Of a stretch of 64,000 nt of DNA, positions 8,280 through 18,397 are shown piece after piece (within the stretch, counting starts at the first letter, position 1; each line of letters starts with the position of its first letter). The DNA is taken from positions 2,108,001 through 2,172,000 of the forward strand of contig NZ_CP059693.1 of the NCBI RefSeq assembly GCF_028657945.1. The letters are read 5' to 3'. The position numbers were made by a program, and so were the translations under genes. This stretch comes from Thalassomonas haliotis (GTDB taxonomy: Bacteria > Pseudomonadota > Gammaproteobacteria > Enterobacterales > Alteromonadaceae). The notes beneath the pieces are model-generated. The model worked only from the letters and a program-made list of their open reading frames with translations, was not told where the DNA came from and ran no database searches.

Positions 8280-11164
8280 TGGAATTGAATACCTTTGTAG
8301 AACTGCTCCACATTGCGCACTTCCGTCTGGCCTTTTAAGTCGGCGAACGGCGTTTCTTTGAACTTGCTGCCCCGTAACTGGATATTCAATCGGGCGGCGT
8401 CGTTATTGCCAATCGACTCCCGGTAGAAGTTTTTCACATCCGCCAGGGTAACCTTTTCCACTTCAGCAATCAGTTTGGCTTTGCTGTCAAAGTTGAAGTT
8501 TTCACGGTACCAGTCTCTGATCATCGGGGAAACCTCTGCCTGAAGATTCTTCGGTTGTTCTTTTAAACCGACCAGGGTGGCGTTCTTCAGCTGGGCAAAG
8601 GTTTCTTCACTGACTTTGTCAAGCTCGGCGGCATATTCAACTTTAAAGCTGTCAAAGCGGCTCTGGATGTCTTTTGGACCTTTTACCGGGCTTTGAATGT
8701 ATAAACCTATGCCGGCATAGTCTTCGATGCTGCGTGCGGTAACGCCAACGGCATAGGCCAGCTGCTCTTCGGTTCTGAGTTTATCAAAGGCTATGGTTTT
8801 GAAATGGCTTCTCAATATTTGTGCGCGGGCTTTTTGCTTATAACCCGGCTCAGGGTGGACATATAAATCGATAATGGCAACATCGGCAACGTCGAGGTCT
8901 TTTTTCAGTACCATCACTTCTCCCGGTACCGGTTTCCAGAACTTATCGCGGCTGTAGCTTGTCTCATGGTGCATTTCGGGTAAGGCATCGGATAACTGTT
9001 TGGCCACACTGTCGATATCTGCCTGGTCGTAGTTACCAAAGGCAAAGGCGCGCAGCTGGTTGTTTTTCAGCACCTCGTCCATGATACGTTCAAAGTCACC
9101 CAGGGTTAATACCCTGGCGGTTTTGATCAGCTGTTCGTTGCTGTAGTTGCCGCTGCGGGTGAGTTTGTTTAACTCATCAAAGGCCTGGTAGAAGGGGAAC
9201 TGCTTACCGGCATTGTTTAAGTTGCGGATATAGCGGTCGATGGCCTGGCTAAAGCCCTGCTCGTCGGTTGTTACCCGCAGCTGGCTTATGGCCTGCTGCA
9301 ATAAGCTGTTTTGTTTATCGGTAAAACCGTTCAGGGTTAAGATCAGGCCGTTGCCCGGTGATACGTTTAAGCCCATGCCGGCAATTGCGGCTTCGGTAGA
9401 CAGGGCGCTTTGTTGCAGGTTGTAAATATCCGCCCAGATCTCCAGGGCGATGCTGGTGTAAATGTCTTTGCCTGCTTTGGGGTTATTGAAATAGACTTCT
9501 AACAAACCTTTGGGTTGGGTGTTAAATGCCTGGCTGGCAAAACGCCAGATTTTAATACCTGCTTTATCATAGGCCAGTTCAGGTTGTGTCTGTTTGGCCA
9601 GCTTATCGGTTTTTAGGGTGAAGTTTTCCGGCAGCATGCGGTTAACCGCGGGTAAGCTCAGCGGCAGATCGGATGGTTTGTTCCAGCTGGCAATTTCTGC
9701 CTGGCTGAGATCGCTGATGCGGTACGCACCGTCATAAAAATGCAGTTTGCTGTCGGTTTCTTCCTGCTGGCTGATATGCCAGATTTTCAGTGTTTGCGGG
9801 TTCAACTGCTCCAGTACGCGGTTGATGGCGCCGGCGTCAAATTGCGCGTAATGATACGGGGCATTGATGGCATGGTTTACCGGGTAGTTTTGCATATTGG
9901 CCGACAGCTGAGACACATAGTTAAATTCGTCGGTTTTTTCCAGGAACCGGAACTGGTTATTTAACGAAGTGCTGATTTCGCTGAAGTACTTCTTATCAAC
10001 CCCCTGATCTTTGATCAGCTTGATATATTGCATCACGGTGGCAACAATTTTTTCCCGCTGCTTCATGCCGGCATCGGTTAGATCAACATCGATTTGCAAG
10101 GTACCGTAGTTACCGTAAAGGTTAGGGGAGGAGTCGGCGTTTAATCCGGATATCCAGCCTTTTTCTTTTAACAGCTGTGCCGGACTGCCGGGCATTTCTG
10201 AGTTTAATAAATAGCTGACAAAGCTGTTGGGTTTAACGGCGAAGTCTTTGAGGTTGTTTTCTATGGTAAATTCGAGTTTTAGCTGTTTAACGTCTTCGTT
10301 GGGTTTGTAGAATACCCGCTTGCCGCTGCTTTGCGCCATGTCCAGTTTTTTGCTGACACGGGGTTTTTCAATGTTCTTATTCTTGATGCCGGAAAAGTGC
10401 TTTTTCGCCAGCGCGGTCATTTCTGCAATTGGCCGGTTGGAAATCAGCGCGACTTTCATGATGTTGGCAGAATAGTACTGGTTATAAAATTTCACCGTTT
10501 CCTGGTGCAGCTGGCTGCCTTCTTTATCGCCTAAGGTTTCCAGGTTACCGATCAAGAAACGGTTGGCGGGGTGATCCCCCATCATTTTCCGGGTCAGCTT
10601 GAACTGGCCGAAAAAGTCCATTTCGCGGCGCATCGACCATTCGGCGTTTACGGCATTTTTTTCTTTATCTGTATATTCAGGGTAGAGCTTAGGCGCTTTA
10701 AAGAAGTCGGAGAAACGGTCAAGGCCTTCGTCGAAAGCGTCATTATTGGCCTTAAACATATAGTTGGTGACATCCAGCCAGGTGTAGGCGTTGTGGGCGC
10801 CGCCATTTTTGGCCATAAACTCGCTGTAGCCCTTAGTATCAGGGTAGCGCTCTGTGCCTAAAAACAACATGTGCTCTAAATAGTGGGCCATGCCCTGCTG
10901 GCTCATGGGATCATGGAGCAAGCCGACGCCGACACTTAAAGAGGCCGCTGATTTTTCGGCGGACGGGTCGGAAACTAACACCACTTCAATCTGGTTGTCT
11001 AATTTAAGGGTCTGGTAGCTGCGCTTATCGTTGGGGCTGGTAATAAAGGTCTCTGATAATAAAGCGGCCGATGCTTGAGCGGCTGCGGCCTCATGTTGTG
11101 AGGTTGTGTTACAGCCGCTAAGTACTGCAAGCGCTAAGACACTAAGTCCTATGATTTTTTTCAT
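8276..11164 (-). CDS. M16 family (insulinase/pitrilysin-like) zinc metallopeptidase, lipoprotein
   Basis: 962 residues, the usual length for a pitrilysin/insulinase protein of four M16 domains. It starts with a lipoprotein signal (MKKIIGLSVLALAVLSGC; lipobox LSGC, Cys18), so it is probably anchored to a membrane facing the periplasm. The inverted zinc motif HYLEH is at residues ~94-98. The third ligand is expected in the downstream ENAVNAEWSM block, the usual ~70 residues later. The C-terminal half is the inactive clamshell partner (KLRTEEQLAYAVGV is typical). The enzyme family degrades small peptides and fragments. It is a single gene with its own terminator. Confidence 0.9.
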   Translation of the reverse strand: MKKIIGLSVLALAVLSGCNTTSQHEAAAAQASAALLSETFITSPNDKRSYQTLKLDNQIEVVLVSDPSAEKSAASLSVGVGLLHDPMSQQGMAHYLEHMLFLGTERYPDTKGYSEFMAKNGGAHNAYTWLDVTNYMFKANNDAFDEGLDRFSDFFKAPKLYPEYTDKEKNAVNAEWSMRREMDFFGQFKLTRKMMGDHPANRFLIGNLETLGDKEGSQLHQETVKFYNQYYSANIMKVALISNRPIAEMTALAKKHFSGIKNKNIEKPRVSKKLDMAQSSGKRVFYKPNEDVKQLKLEFTIENNLKDFAVKPNSFVSYLLNSEMPGSPAQLLKEKGWISGLNADSSPNLYGNYGTLQIDVDLTDAGMKQREKIVATVMQYIKLIKDQGVDKKYFSEISTSLNNQFRFLEKTDEFNYVSQLSANMQNYPVNHAINAPYHYAQFDAGAINRVLEQLNPQTLKIWHISQQEETDSKLHFYDGAYRISDLSQAEIASWNKPSDLPLSLPAVNRMLPENFTLKTDKLAKQTQPELAYDKAGIKIWRFASQAFNTQPKGLLEVYFNNPKAGKDIYTSIALEIWADIYNLQQSALSTEAAIAGMGLNVSPGNGLILTLNGFTDKQNSLLQQAISQLRVTTDEQGFSQAIDRYIRNLNNAGKQFPFYQAFDELNKLTRSGNYSNEQLIKTARVLTLGDFERIMDEVLKNNQLRAFAFGNYDQADIDSVAKQLSDALPEMHHETSYSRDKFWKPVPGEVMVLKKDLDVADVAIIDLYVHPEPGYKQKARAQILRSHFKTIAFDKLRTEEQLAYAVGVTARSIEDYAGIGLYIQSPVKGPKDIQSRFDSFKVEYAAELDKVSEETFAQLKNATLVGLKEQPKNLQAEVSPMIRDWYRENFNFDSKAKLIAEVEKVTLADVKNFYRESIGNNDAARLNIQLRGSKFKETPFADLKGQTEVRNVEQFYKGIQFQ

Positions 11165-11384
11165 GGTTTTCCTTAAATTGAATCATCCGGTTCAGGTATA
11201 TGCCGCTAAGTTTAAGCGATTGGCGGGTAAGATGAAACATCATGGGGTTAATCATATGTAAACTTTATGCTGTTAATTTTAACAGGATATGTCCTGGCTG
11301 CTACTTTTATTCGTTCATTTTTTACGCTAGGCTGAAATCCGGTAGAGATACTGACATTGTTAATGATTGATTTGGTATGCTTTT

Positions 11385-12443
11385 GTGAAAAATATCCTGA
11401 TTTATACCCCGAAACATGCCGTAGCCATGAGCATTACTTTGGTGAAAGAGCTGTGTTGGGTGGCCTGTGCTTATGCCCGGGAAAAAGCCGTTGATAAAAA
11501 GAGCCGGGCAGAAAAAACGGCTGGCGGGTTAGCTGCGGCCAAAGCAGGGGCAGAACCCTTTAATCCCGGGGATTATGTGAACCTGGTCAGCGAAGACGGT
11601 TTGCCGGTATCTAGTTTTTCCGGCAACAGCATTTCCATGGATTTAAGCGTGGCGCAAATTACCGATATCGATGCGCTATTTATCGGTGCTTTTTGGGGGT
11701 CACCCCGGGAAATGCTGGCGCAAAGCCCGCGGCTGTTGGCCTTGTTGCCCCGCTTGGCGCAAAAAAAGGTGCCTGTTGCCGCTGTCAGCAACGGGGCATT
11801 TCTGCTGGCACAGGCCGGGCTGCTCAATGATAAAATAGCGACCATCTATCCCCCCAATGCCGCGGCCTTCCGGCAGGCTTATCCCGGGGTAAAATTGCAT
11901 CCGCAAAAGGCCATTACCGATGCCGGTAACCTGTATTGCGCTAACGGCATTGCCTCCGGCTGTGATTTAACCGTGGCCATCATTGAAAAATTATACGGCA
12001 GTGTCGTCGCCCGGCGCATCAGCCGGGATTTTTTACTGGGATTTAACCGCGATTACACCAGTGTCAATGTCGGCTTTGATGGTCAGAAGTACCATAAAGA
12101 CCACCAGGTGCTGACGGCCCAGTCTTGGCTGGAACAGCATTTTTGCGATGAGGTGAATATGCAGATCCTGGCCGGTGACATGGGCATGAGTCCGCGTAAT
12201 TTCTCCCGGCGCTTTAAACGGGCCACGGGAGACAGTCCGGGCCAGTACCTGAAACGCCTGCGTATCGAGGCGGGCAAAGAGCTGCTGCGGGATTCGGATT
12301 TATCGGTGGCGGAAATCGTCTACCGGGTCGGTTACAGCGATGTCAGTTACTTCTGCCGCACCTTTAAAGCGATGCAAGGCTGTATGCCGAATTGTTATCG
12401 CCGCCAGCATAATGAACAGTTTGTCCTTGCACAGGTCAGATGA
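11385..12443 (+). CDS. GlxA-type AraC family regulator (DJ-1/PfpI-like sensor + HTH)
   Basis: About 352 residues from the GTG that begins VKNILIYTPKHAVAMSI, the first strand of a DJ-1/PfpI-like fold; a TTG six codons earlier is possible. The N-terminal ~210 residues form the amidotransferase-like domain. Where active members carry a nucleophilic Cys (VCTGAFLLA), this protein has AVSNGAFLLAQAG, so it should not be enzymatic. The C-terminal ~100 residues carry two AraC helix-turn-helix motifs (NMQILAGDMGMSPRNFSRRF; SVAEIVYRVGYSDVSYFCRT). The family controls catabolic genes in response to small metabolites. Targets unknown; a second AraC gene and a fatty-acid cluster follow. Confidence 0.82.
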   Translation: MKNILIYTPKHAVAMSITLVKELCWVACAYAREKAVDKKSRAEKTAGGLAAAKAGAEPFNPGDYVNLVSEDGLPVSSFSGNSISMDLSVAQITDIDALFIGAFWGSPREMLAQSPRLLALLPRLAQKKVPVAAVSNGAFLLAQAGLLNDKIATIYPPNAAAFRQAYPGVKLHPQKAITDAGNLYCANGIASGCDLTVAIIEKLYGSVVARRISRDFLLGFNRDYTSVNVGFDGQKYHKDHQVLTAQSWLEQHFCDEVNMQILAGDMGMSPRNFSRRFKRATGDSPGQYLKRLRIEAGKELLRDSDLSVAEIVYRVGYSDVSYFCRTFKAMQGCMPNCYRRQHNEQFVLAQVR

Positions 12444-12535
12444 GCCATTGCAAGCGGCGGCTTTTTTGATTAAGTTAATAACCCTTGGCACAGGGATTTT
12501 GGCTTATCAAAACAGTTAACTTTGAATAAAACAAC

Positions 12536-13576
12536 GTGAACAATGCACATTTAATACCTTATAGCTTTATTCGCCGCCAGTTGGGGAGTTTGCTCGGGGA
12601 GCCGGAGCAAGTTTTGGAATTGCTGGCCCGCCACGATATTCCCGCCTCGGTGTTAACTTCCGAGGGTTATATCGAGTCGGAAAAACTCGGCAACCTGGCC
12701 AACAGCGTCTGGCGCCTGCTTGATGATGAATCGGCGGGGGCTTCGGCTAAAAAGCTGCATGTCGGCTCCTTTAAAATGTTGTGCCATGCCTGCAGCGACT
12801 GCAAAACCCTGAGATCGGTACTTCACCGCACTATGACCTTTTTCCGCCTGCTCAGCGACGAATACCAGTTTACCTTGGAAGTGAAAGGGGAAGAGGCCGT
12901 CTTTACCCTGCATCATCAGCTGGAGGCGCAGGCAGCGCCGCTATGCCGGGTGCAAGCTAAGGCAAAAAACGATTATTTTATTCTCTGCCTGGCCATTGTT
13001 TTTATCCGCTGGTTTGCCTGGTTAATCGACCAGCAGATAAAACTGGAGCGGGTAGAGTTTCAATTTTCCCGCTTTGCCGCACAGGAAGACTTTGAAACGA
13101 TTTTTCAGAGCAAGGTCGATTTCGAACAAACGGATAACCGCCTGGTTTTTGCCAGCTCCTTGCTGAGCCAGGCGGTGGTGGCCGAGCAGGAAAAGTTGCC
13201 TGCGCTGCTGATTAACGCGCCCCATTGTTTTTTAAGCCACTACCAGCAGCAAAACTCTACCGCCGAGCAGGTGAGGAAAATTTTGAGCCAGAGTGAGAAT
13301 TTCAGCCGGATGAAACTGACGGATCTGGCGGTGCGGCTGCATTTTTCCCCCGCCACCCTGACCCGTAAGCTGAAGGCGGAAAATACCAGTTTTATGGACA
13401 TTAAAGACCGTACCCGCAAGCATAAGGCGTTGACTTTGCTGCGCAGCACCGAACAACCTATCACCAGTATTTCTTATGAACTGGGCTTTTCCGAGGCGTC
13501 GGCTTTTACCCGGGCCTTTAAAAAGTGGACCGGGGAGAACCCCCTGGAATACAGGAATAGCTACCGTAACAGTTAA
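12536..13576 (+). CDS. AraC family regulator with arabinose-binding-like N-terminal domain (OruR/ArgR type)
   Basis: 346 residues from a GTG. The N-terminal ~230 residues match the PF12625-type ligand-binding domain seen in OruR/ArgR-like AraC regulators (LGEPEQVLELLARHDIPASV, LHVGSFKMLCHACSDCKTLR). The C-terminal ~90 residues form the DNA-binding domain (MKLTDLAVRLHFSPATLTRK, ISYELGFSEASAFTRAFKKW, TGENPLEYR). It lies 117 bp upstream of a thiolase-hydratase-dehydrogenase operon in the same direction. Regulators of this type often activate adjacent acyl-CoA degradation genes, so it is the likely local activator (inference). Confidence 0.85.
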   Translation: MNNAHLIPYSFIRRQLGSLLGEPEQVLELLARHDIPASVLTSEGYIESEKLGNLANSVWRLLDDESAGASAKKLHVGSFKMLCHACSDCKTLRSVLHRTMTFFRLLSDEYQFTLEVKGEEAVFTLHHQLEAQAAPLCRVQAKAKNDYFILCLAIVFIRWFAWLIDQQIKLERVEFQFSRFAAQEDFETIFQSKVDFEQTDNRLVFASSLLSQAVVAEQEKLPALLINAPHCFLSHYQQQNSTAEQVRKILSQSENFSRMKLTDLAVRLHFSPATLTRKLKAENTSFMDIKDRTRKHKALTLLRSTEQPITSISYELGFSEASAFTRAFKKWTGENPLEYRNSYRNS

Positions 13577-13693
13577 TTCTTTTGCCGCCATAAGAATGAT
13601 GTTTTATGTCACCGACTTGCCGTAAAGGGTCAAGTGTTTGCCGTGTTTTCTCTTTTATAGTTTTCATTCCACTTGTGAACAACACGATAGATT

Positions 13694-14959
13694 ATGACCG
13701 ACGCTTATATTTTCGATGCGATACGCACCCCCAGGGGACGGGGCAAAGCCAACGGCGCCCTGCATGAAGTTAAACCCATCAGTTTATTAACCAACTTGTT
13801 AAAAACGCTTGAGCAGCGCAACCGGCTCGATACCGGGAAAATTGACGATATCGTTATCGGCTGCGTGACCCCGGTGGGGGATCAGGGGGCGGATATTGCC
13901 AAAACCGCCGCCATTGCCGCCGGCTGGCATGACAATATCGGCGGCGTTACCATCAACCGCTTTTGCGCGTCCGGACTGGAGGCGGTCAATACCGCCGCCA
14001 TGAAAATCCGCTCCGGCTGGGAGCATCTGGTGGTGGCCGGCGGTGTTGAGTCTATGTCGCGGGAAAAAATGGGTTCGGACGGCGGTGCCTGGGCCAATGA
14101 TCCCGGCACCAATATCCAGACAGCTTTTATGCCCCAGGGCATAGGGGCAGACTTGATTGCTACTTTAGCGGGTTTTAGCCGCCAGGATGTCGATAACTTT
14201 GCCGTGCGCTCCCATCAAAAAGCGGCGGACGCCTGGCAGCGTAATGCCTTTGCCGGCTCGGTTATTCCGGTTGTTGATCAAAACGGCCTCGAAATACTGG
14301 CCAGAGACGAGCTGATCCGGCCTGAGTCCTCGCTGCAAAGCCTGAGTTTGTTAAAACCTTCTTTTAAGCACATGGGGGAGATGGGCTTTGATGATGTCGC
14401 CCGGGAAAAATACCACCAGGTAGAGACTATTGACCATGTCCATACCCCGGCGAATTCCTCCGGCATAGTCGACGGCGCGGCGCTGGTGCTTATCGGCAGC
14501 GGGCAGGCGGGCAAAACCCTTAACCTTACCCCGAGGGCGAAGATAGTCGCCAGTGCCATTGTCGGCACAGATCCCACCATTATGCTGACGGGGCCGGCCC
14601 CGGCGGCGGAAAAAGCCCTGGCCCTTGCCGGTTTGACGGTGGCGGACATAGATTTGTTTGAGGTCAACGAAGCCTTTGCGTCTGTGGTGATGCGTTTTCA
14701 GCAGGAATTAAAGGTGGCGGACGAGAAAATCAATGTCAACGGCGGCGCCATTGCCATGGGGCATCCGCTGGGGGCGACCGGGGCGATGATCTTGGGCACC
14801 TTGCTCGATGAGCTTGAAGCGCGGCAGTTAACGCGCGGCCTGGTCACCTTATGTATCGGCGGCGGTATGGGGATCGCCACTATTATTGAAAGAGTGCCGA
14901 CAGCCGAAAAAGTGCCGACAGCCGAAAAAGTGCCGACAGCCAAAGAGCAGGGGAAATAA
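13694..14959 (+). CDS. acetyl-CoA C-acyltransferase (3-ketoacyl-CoA thiolase)
   Basis: 421 residues with all thiolase landmarks: N-terminal [11 protein letters not shown], the acyl-accepting Cys91 in [24 protein letters not shown], the His motif [16 protein letters not shown] and the second catalytic Cys in [10 protein letters not shown]. It cleaves 3-ketoacyl-CoA to acetyl-CoA and a shortened acyl-CoA, the last step of beta-oxidation. It is followed one base after its stop by the hydratase/dehydrogenase gene, forming a FadA/FadB-like or FadI/FadJ-like pair. The C-terminus carries an odd extension of three VPTAEK hexapeptides encoded by an 18-bp tandem repeat, absent from ordinary thiolases. 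Confidence 0.92.
   Translation: MTDAYIFDAIRTPRGRGKANGALHEVKPISLLTNLLKTLEQRNRLDTGKIDDIVIGCVTPVGDQGADIAKTAAIAAGWHDNIGGVTINRFCASGLEAVNTAAMKIRSGWEHLVVAGGVESMSREKMGSDGGAWANDPGTNIQTAFMPQGIGADLIATLAGFSRQDVDNFAVRSHQKAADAWQRNAFAGSVIPVVDQNGLEILARDELIRPESSLQSLSLLKPSFKHMGEMGFDDVAREKYHQVETIDHVHTPANSSGIVDGAALVLIGSGQAGKTLNLTPRAKIVASAIVGTDPTIMLTGPAPAAEKALALAGLTVADIDLFEVNEAFASVVMRFQQELKVADEKINVNGGAIAMGHPLGATGAMILGTLLDELEARQLTRGLVTLCIGGGMGIATIIERVPTAEKVPTAEKVPTAKEQGK
14894..14947 (+). repeat. 18-bp in-frame tandem repeat in thiolase C-terminus
   Basis: Three copies of GTGCCGACAGCCGAAAAA: the first two identical, the third degenerate at its end. They encode [18 protein letters not shown] just before the thiolase stop. 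Unit length is a multiple of three, so copy-number slippage would keep the frame. Confidence 0.9.
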
Positions 14960-14960
14960 G

Positions 14961-17180
14961 ATGACTGCCATTAAATATCAAAAAGATAGCGATAATATCA
15001 TCCACCTGATCCTGGATAAGGAAAATGCCTCCGCCAACCTGATGGACATGGCGTTTACCGGGGATTTGGCTAAAATCAGCGAGCGCCTGGTTGCCGATAT
15101 TCAGTCGGGGCAGCAAGTGATCGGGGTGATCATCCGCTCGGCAAAGTCGAGTTTCTTTGCCGGCGGCGATCTGAATATGCTTTATCAATCGGGGCCCGGG
15201 CAGGCAGCAGGCATTTTTGCCATGGTGGAGTCGTTAAAGGCCAGCATGCGCAAAATTGAGAGCTGTGGCAAACCTGTGGTGGCCTGTATCGGCGGCGCGG
15301 CCATGGGAGGCGGCTGGGAGCTGGCCCTGGCCTGTCATCACCGCATTGCCGTTAATCACAAGAAAATTAAGCTGGGTTTGCCGGAAGTGACCTTAGGCCT
15401 GTTGCCCGGCGCCGGCGGCGTGACCCGCATGGTGCGCCTGCTGGGGCTGGAAAAAGCCATGCCCTACCTGTTGCAGGGCAAGTTTTTTGATCCGGCCGGG
15501 GGGGTTGAGCTTGGCCTGATCCATGAACTGGTAGCAGATGAGGCGGATGCCGGGGCGGCTTTAATCAAGCGGGCAAGCGAGTGGATTAAAAAGCACCGGG
15601 ACTTGCCTGAAACGGCCGGTGAACCCCGCAGCGGCATCAATTGCCAGCCCTGGGATATCAAAGGTTATAACATTCCCGGCGGCACAGCCAAAGACCAGCA
15701 GCTTGCCGGTCTCTTGCCTGTTACCCCGGCCATTATCCGGCGCAGTACCCAGGGCACTTTACCGGCGCCGGAGCGGATTTTGGCGACTATGGTGGAAGGG
15801 ACCCAGGTGGACTTTGCTAGCGCTTGTCGTATCGAGTCCCGCTATTTTACCGAGTTGGCCACCGGGAAAATGTCGAAAAACCTGATCAATACCTTCTGGT
15901 ACCAGCTTAATGAGATCAAAGCCGGCAGCAACCGCCCGGGGGATATTGCGACAAGAAAACTGAGCAAAGTCGGGATCCTCGGGGCCGGTATGATGGGGGC
16001 GGGTATCGCCTATAGCTGCGCCGTTAAAGGCATTAGCGTGGTGCTTAAAGATGTCAGCCTGGCGCAGGCAAAGCAAGGCAAAGACTACAGCCGCAAGCTG
16101 CTGGACAGGCAAGTTGCCCGCGGCCGCATGACCCCGGGCAAGGCAGAAGCCGTCCTGGCGTTAATTCAGCCGAGTGAGGATGCCGGGGATTTATCCGGGT
16201 GCGAATTTGTGATCGAAGCCGTATTTGAAGACAGGGAGCTAAAAGCCAAAGTGACCCGAGAATGCGAGCAGGTCCTGGCAGCCGATGCCGTGTTCGCGTC
16301 CAATACCTCTACCTTACCTATCACAGGCCTGGCGCAGGCGTCAGCTCGGCCGGAGCATTTTATCGGCATGCACTTTTTCTCGCCTGTGGATAAGATGGCG
16401 CTGGTGGAGATCATCTGCGGCGAGAAAACTTCGGATCAGGCCCTGGCCCTTTGTTATGACTTGACTATCCAGCTGGGAAAAACCCCGATCGTGGTGAACG
16501 ACAGCCGGGGTTTTTATACCTCCCGGGTATTCTCGACTTATGTCAAGGAAGGTATTGCCCTGTTAGAAGACGCCCATCCCGCCTCGATTGAAAATGCCGC
16601 TTATTTATCCGGTTTTCCGGTGGGACCGTTAGCGGTGACCGATGAAGTGACCCTGAGCTTAATTGAAAAAATCGCCGTACAAACCCAAAAAGACCTGGTG
16701 TCGGAAGGCAAGCAACAACAGCAACATCCTGCCGATGCCATCTTAAAAACTATGCTTGAGCTCGGGCGCACCGGCAAAGCCGGCGGCGCAGGCTTTTATG
16801 ATTATCTCGCGGTTGGCAAGGAGGCAGATGATAAAGCGGGCAAAAAGCGCCTGAGCCCGGAGCTGACCCGCTTTAATCCCGGGCACGCGACTATCCCGCT
16901 GCAAGATATCAAAGATCGCTTGTTGTTTATTATGGCGCTGGAAACGGCCCGCTGCGTGGAAGAAGGGGTATTGCGCTCTACCGGCGACGGCAATATCGGC
17001 GCCGTTTTTGGCATAGGTTACCCGAAATGGACCGGCGGCACTTTGCAGTTCATCAACCACTACGGCCTGGAGCCTTTTATTACCCGGGCCGGGGAGCTTA
17101 GCCGCTTATACGGCGAGCGTTTTAATGTGCCTGCTTCTTTGCGCGACATGCTGGCCGGCGGACAGGTGTTTTCACTTTAA
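14961..17180 (+). CDS. enoyl-CoA hydratase / 3-hydroxyacyl-CoA dehydrogenase fusion
   Basis: 739 residues from the ATG directly after the thiolase stop; an upstream in-frame start inside the thiolase 3' repeat is rejected. The N-terminal crotonase domain has the oxyanion-hole segments SSFFAGGDLNML and GGAAMGGGWELALAC, plus the catalytic Glu region GLPEVTLGLLPGAGG. The dehydrogenase domain starts near residue 333 with the NAD-binding motif VGILGAGMMGAGIAYSCAVK and includes the catalytic His in MHFFSPVDKMALVEII. It hydrates 2-enoyl-CoA and oxidises the product to 3-ketoacyl-CoA, feeding the adjacent thiolase. It belongs to the FadJ/FadB superfamily and is not assigned to one. Confidence 0.92.
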   Translation: MTAIKYQKDSDNIIHLILDKENASANLMDMAFTGDLAKISERLVADIQSGQQVIGVIIRSAKSSFFAGGDLNMLYQSGPGQAAGIFAMVESLKASMRKIESCGKPVVACIGGAAMGGGWELALACHHRIAVNHKKIKLGLPEVTLGLLPGAGGVTRMVRLLGLEKAMPYLLQGKFFDPAGGVELGLIHELVADEADAGAALIKRASEWIKKHRDLPETAGEPRSGINCQPWDIKGYNIPGGTAKDQQLAGLLPVTPAIIRRSTQGTLPAPERILATMVEGTQVDFASACRIESRYFTELATGKMSKNLINTFWYQLNEIKAGSNRPGDIATRKLSKVGILGAGMMGAGIAYSCAVKGISVVLKDVSLAQAKQGKDYSRKLLDRQVARGRMTPGKAEAVLALIQPSEDAGDLSGCEFVIEAVFEDRELKAKVTRECEQVLAADAVFASNTSTLPITGLAQASARPEHFIGMHFFSPVDKMALVEIICGEKTSDQALALCYDLTIQLGKTPIVVNDSRGFYTSRVFSTYVKEGIALLEDAHPASIENAAYLSGFPVGPLAVTDEVTLSLIEKIAVQTQKDLVSEGKQQQQHPADAILKTMLELGRTGKAGGAGFYDYLAVGKEADDKAGKKRLSPELTRFNPGHATIPLQDIKDRLLFIMALETARCVEEGVLRSTGDGNIGAVFGIGYPKWTGGTLQFINHYGLEPFITRAGELSRLYGERFNVPASLRDMLAGGQVFSL

Positions 17181-17211
17181 CCAGGGTTATCAATCAAGGG
17201 AGACAAGTTAA

Positions 17212-18363
17212 ATGATTATTGAACTGGAGCAGGAGCTGGCCATTTTTAAACAAACCGTGGTCCGCTTTATCGAAAAAGACATCGCCCCTTTTTATCAGAG
17301 CTGGGAAGAGCAGGGCATTATCCCTAAGGCTTTGTACCGGAAAATGGCACAGGAAGGGTTGTTGTGTTGCGACTTGCCATTGGAGTACGGCGGTTTTGGC
17401 GTCAGCATCCACTTTAATATGATGGTGATGGAAGAAATTGCCAAAGCTGGCTTTGTGTCACTGACGGCGAACCTGATCGTGCATTCGGATATCGCCGCCC
17501 ATTACCTGCTCAATATCGGCAGCGAAGCGCAAAAGCAGAAGTACCTGGCGAAAATGGCCAGCGGCGAGTGTATCGGCGCCATCTGTATGACCGAGCCGGG
17601 GGCGGGCAGCGATTTACAGGGCATAAAAACCACGGCGAAAAAAGTCTCTGACGGCTGGAGCATCAGCGGCTCGAAAACCTTTATCACCAACGGCCAGAAT
17701 GCCTCCCTGTATATAGTGGCGGCGAAAACCAATACTGAGGTGGCGGGCGCTAAGGGCATCACCTTGTTTCTGGTGGACGGCGACAAAGCCGGTTTTGCCC
17801 GCGGGCGCAACCTGGACAAGCTTGGCCAGCATGCCTCGGATACCTCAGAGCTGTTTTTCGACAATGTTATCGTGACCGAGGCGGATGTGCTCGGCAAACC
17901 GGATCAGGGATTTTCCGGTTTGATGAATGAGCTGCCCCGGGAGCGCCTGGTGTGCGCCTGCGGCGGTGTCGGCCATGCCGAGGGGGCGATGGCGCTGGCG
18001 CTTGACTATATCAAAGAGCGTGAGGCCTTTGGTGCGCCGCTGGCGAAAATTCAGGATATACGGCAAAAAATCGCCGATATGGCGACCCAGATAGAACTGC
18101 ACCGTATTATGATAGAGCACTATAAAAACCTGCTGACGGAGAAAAAACTGACTGCCGAGCAGGCAGCCATGGCCAAATACAGTTGCACGGAAATGGAGGG
18201 CAAAGTGGTGGATATGGCGCTGCAGATGTTTGGCGGTTACGGTTATATGAAGGAATATCCGATCTCGCGTTTTTATGTCGATGCCAGGGTGCAGCGCATT
18301 TATGGCGGTGCCAGTGAGATCATGAAGGAAATTATCGGTCATGGACTCATTGGCAGGCTTTAG
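17212..18363 (+). CDS. acyl-CoA dehydrogenase
   Basis: 383 residues, the usual length of a tetrameric acyl-CoA dehydrogenase, preceded by a good GGGAGA ribosome site. Signature segments include CIGAICMTEPGAGSDLQGIK (signature 1, FAD/substrate loop), SGSKTFITNGQNA and QMFGGYGYMKEYPISRFYVD (signature 2), ending RIYGGASEIMKEIIGHGL. It is an FAD enzyme that introduces the 2,3 double bond of acyl-CoA and passes electrons to ETF. It completes the operon: dehydrogenation here, hydration/oxidation and thiolysis by the two preceding products. Chain-length or branched-chain preference cannot be read. Confidence 0.92.
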   Translation: MIIELEQELAIFKQTVVRFIEKDIAPFYQSWEEQGIIPKALYRKMAQEGLLCCDLPLEYGGFGVSIHFNMMVMEEIAKAGFVSLTANLIVHSDIAAHYLLNIGSEAQKQKYLAKMASGECIGAICMTEPGAGSDLQGIKTTAKKVSDGWSISGSKTFITNGQNASLYIVAAKTNTEVAGAKGITLFLVDGDKAGFARGRNLDKLGQHASDTSELFFDNVIVTEADVLGKPDQGFSGLMNELPRERLVCACGGVGHAEGAMALALDYIKEREAFGAPLAKIQDIRQKIADMATQIELHRIMIEHYKNLLTEKKLTAEQAAMAKYSCTEMEGKVVDMALQMFGGYGYMKEYPISRFYVDARVQRIYGGASEIMKEIIGHGLIGRL

Positions 18364-18397
18364 CGGCAGGCTTAAGCTGTCCCGGGACTAAAACAGC

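Noticed and set aside
8152-8361. 69-codon plus-strand frame with repeated LLMFIAYVYC
   Set aside because: Product of the 13-bp tandem repeat and the antisense of the protease end; no start context.
14886-14960. Upstream extension of the hydratase/dehydrogenase gene
   Set aside because: It translates the thiolase 3' repeat in another frame; the ATG at 14961 directly follows the thiolase stop.
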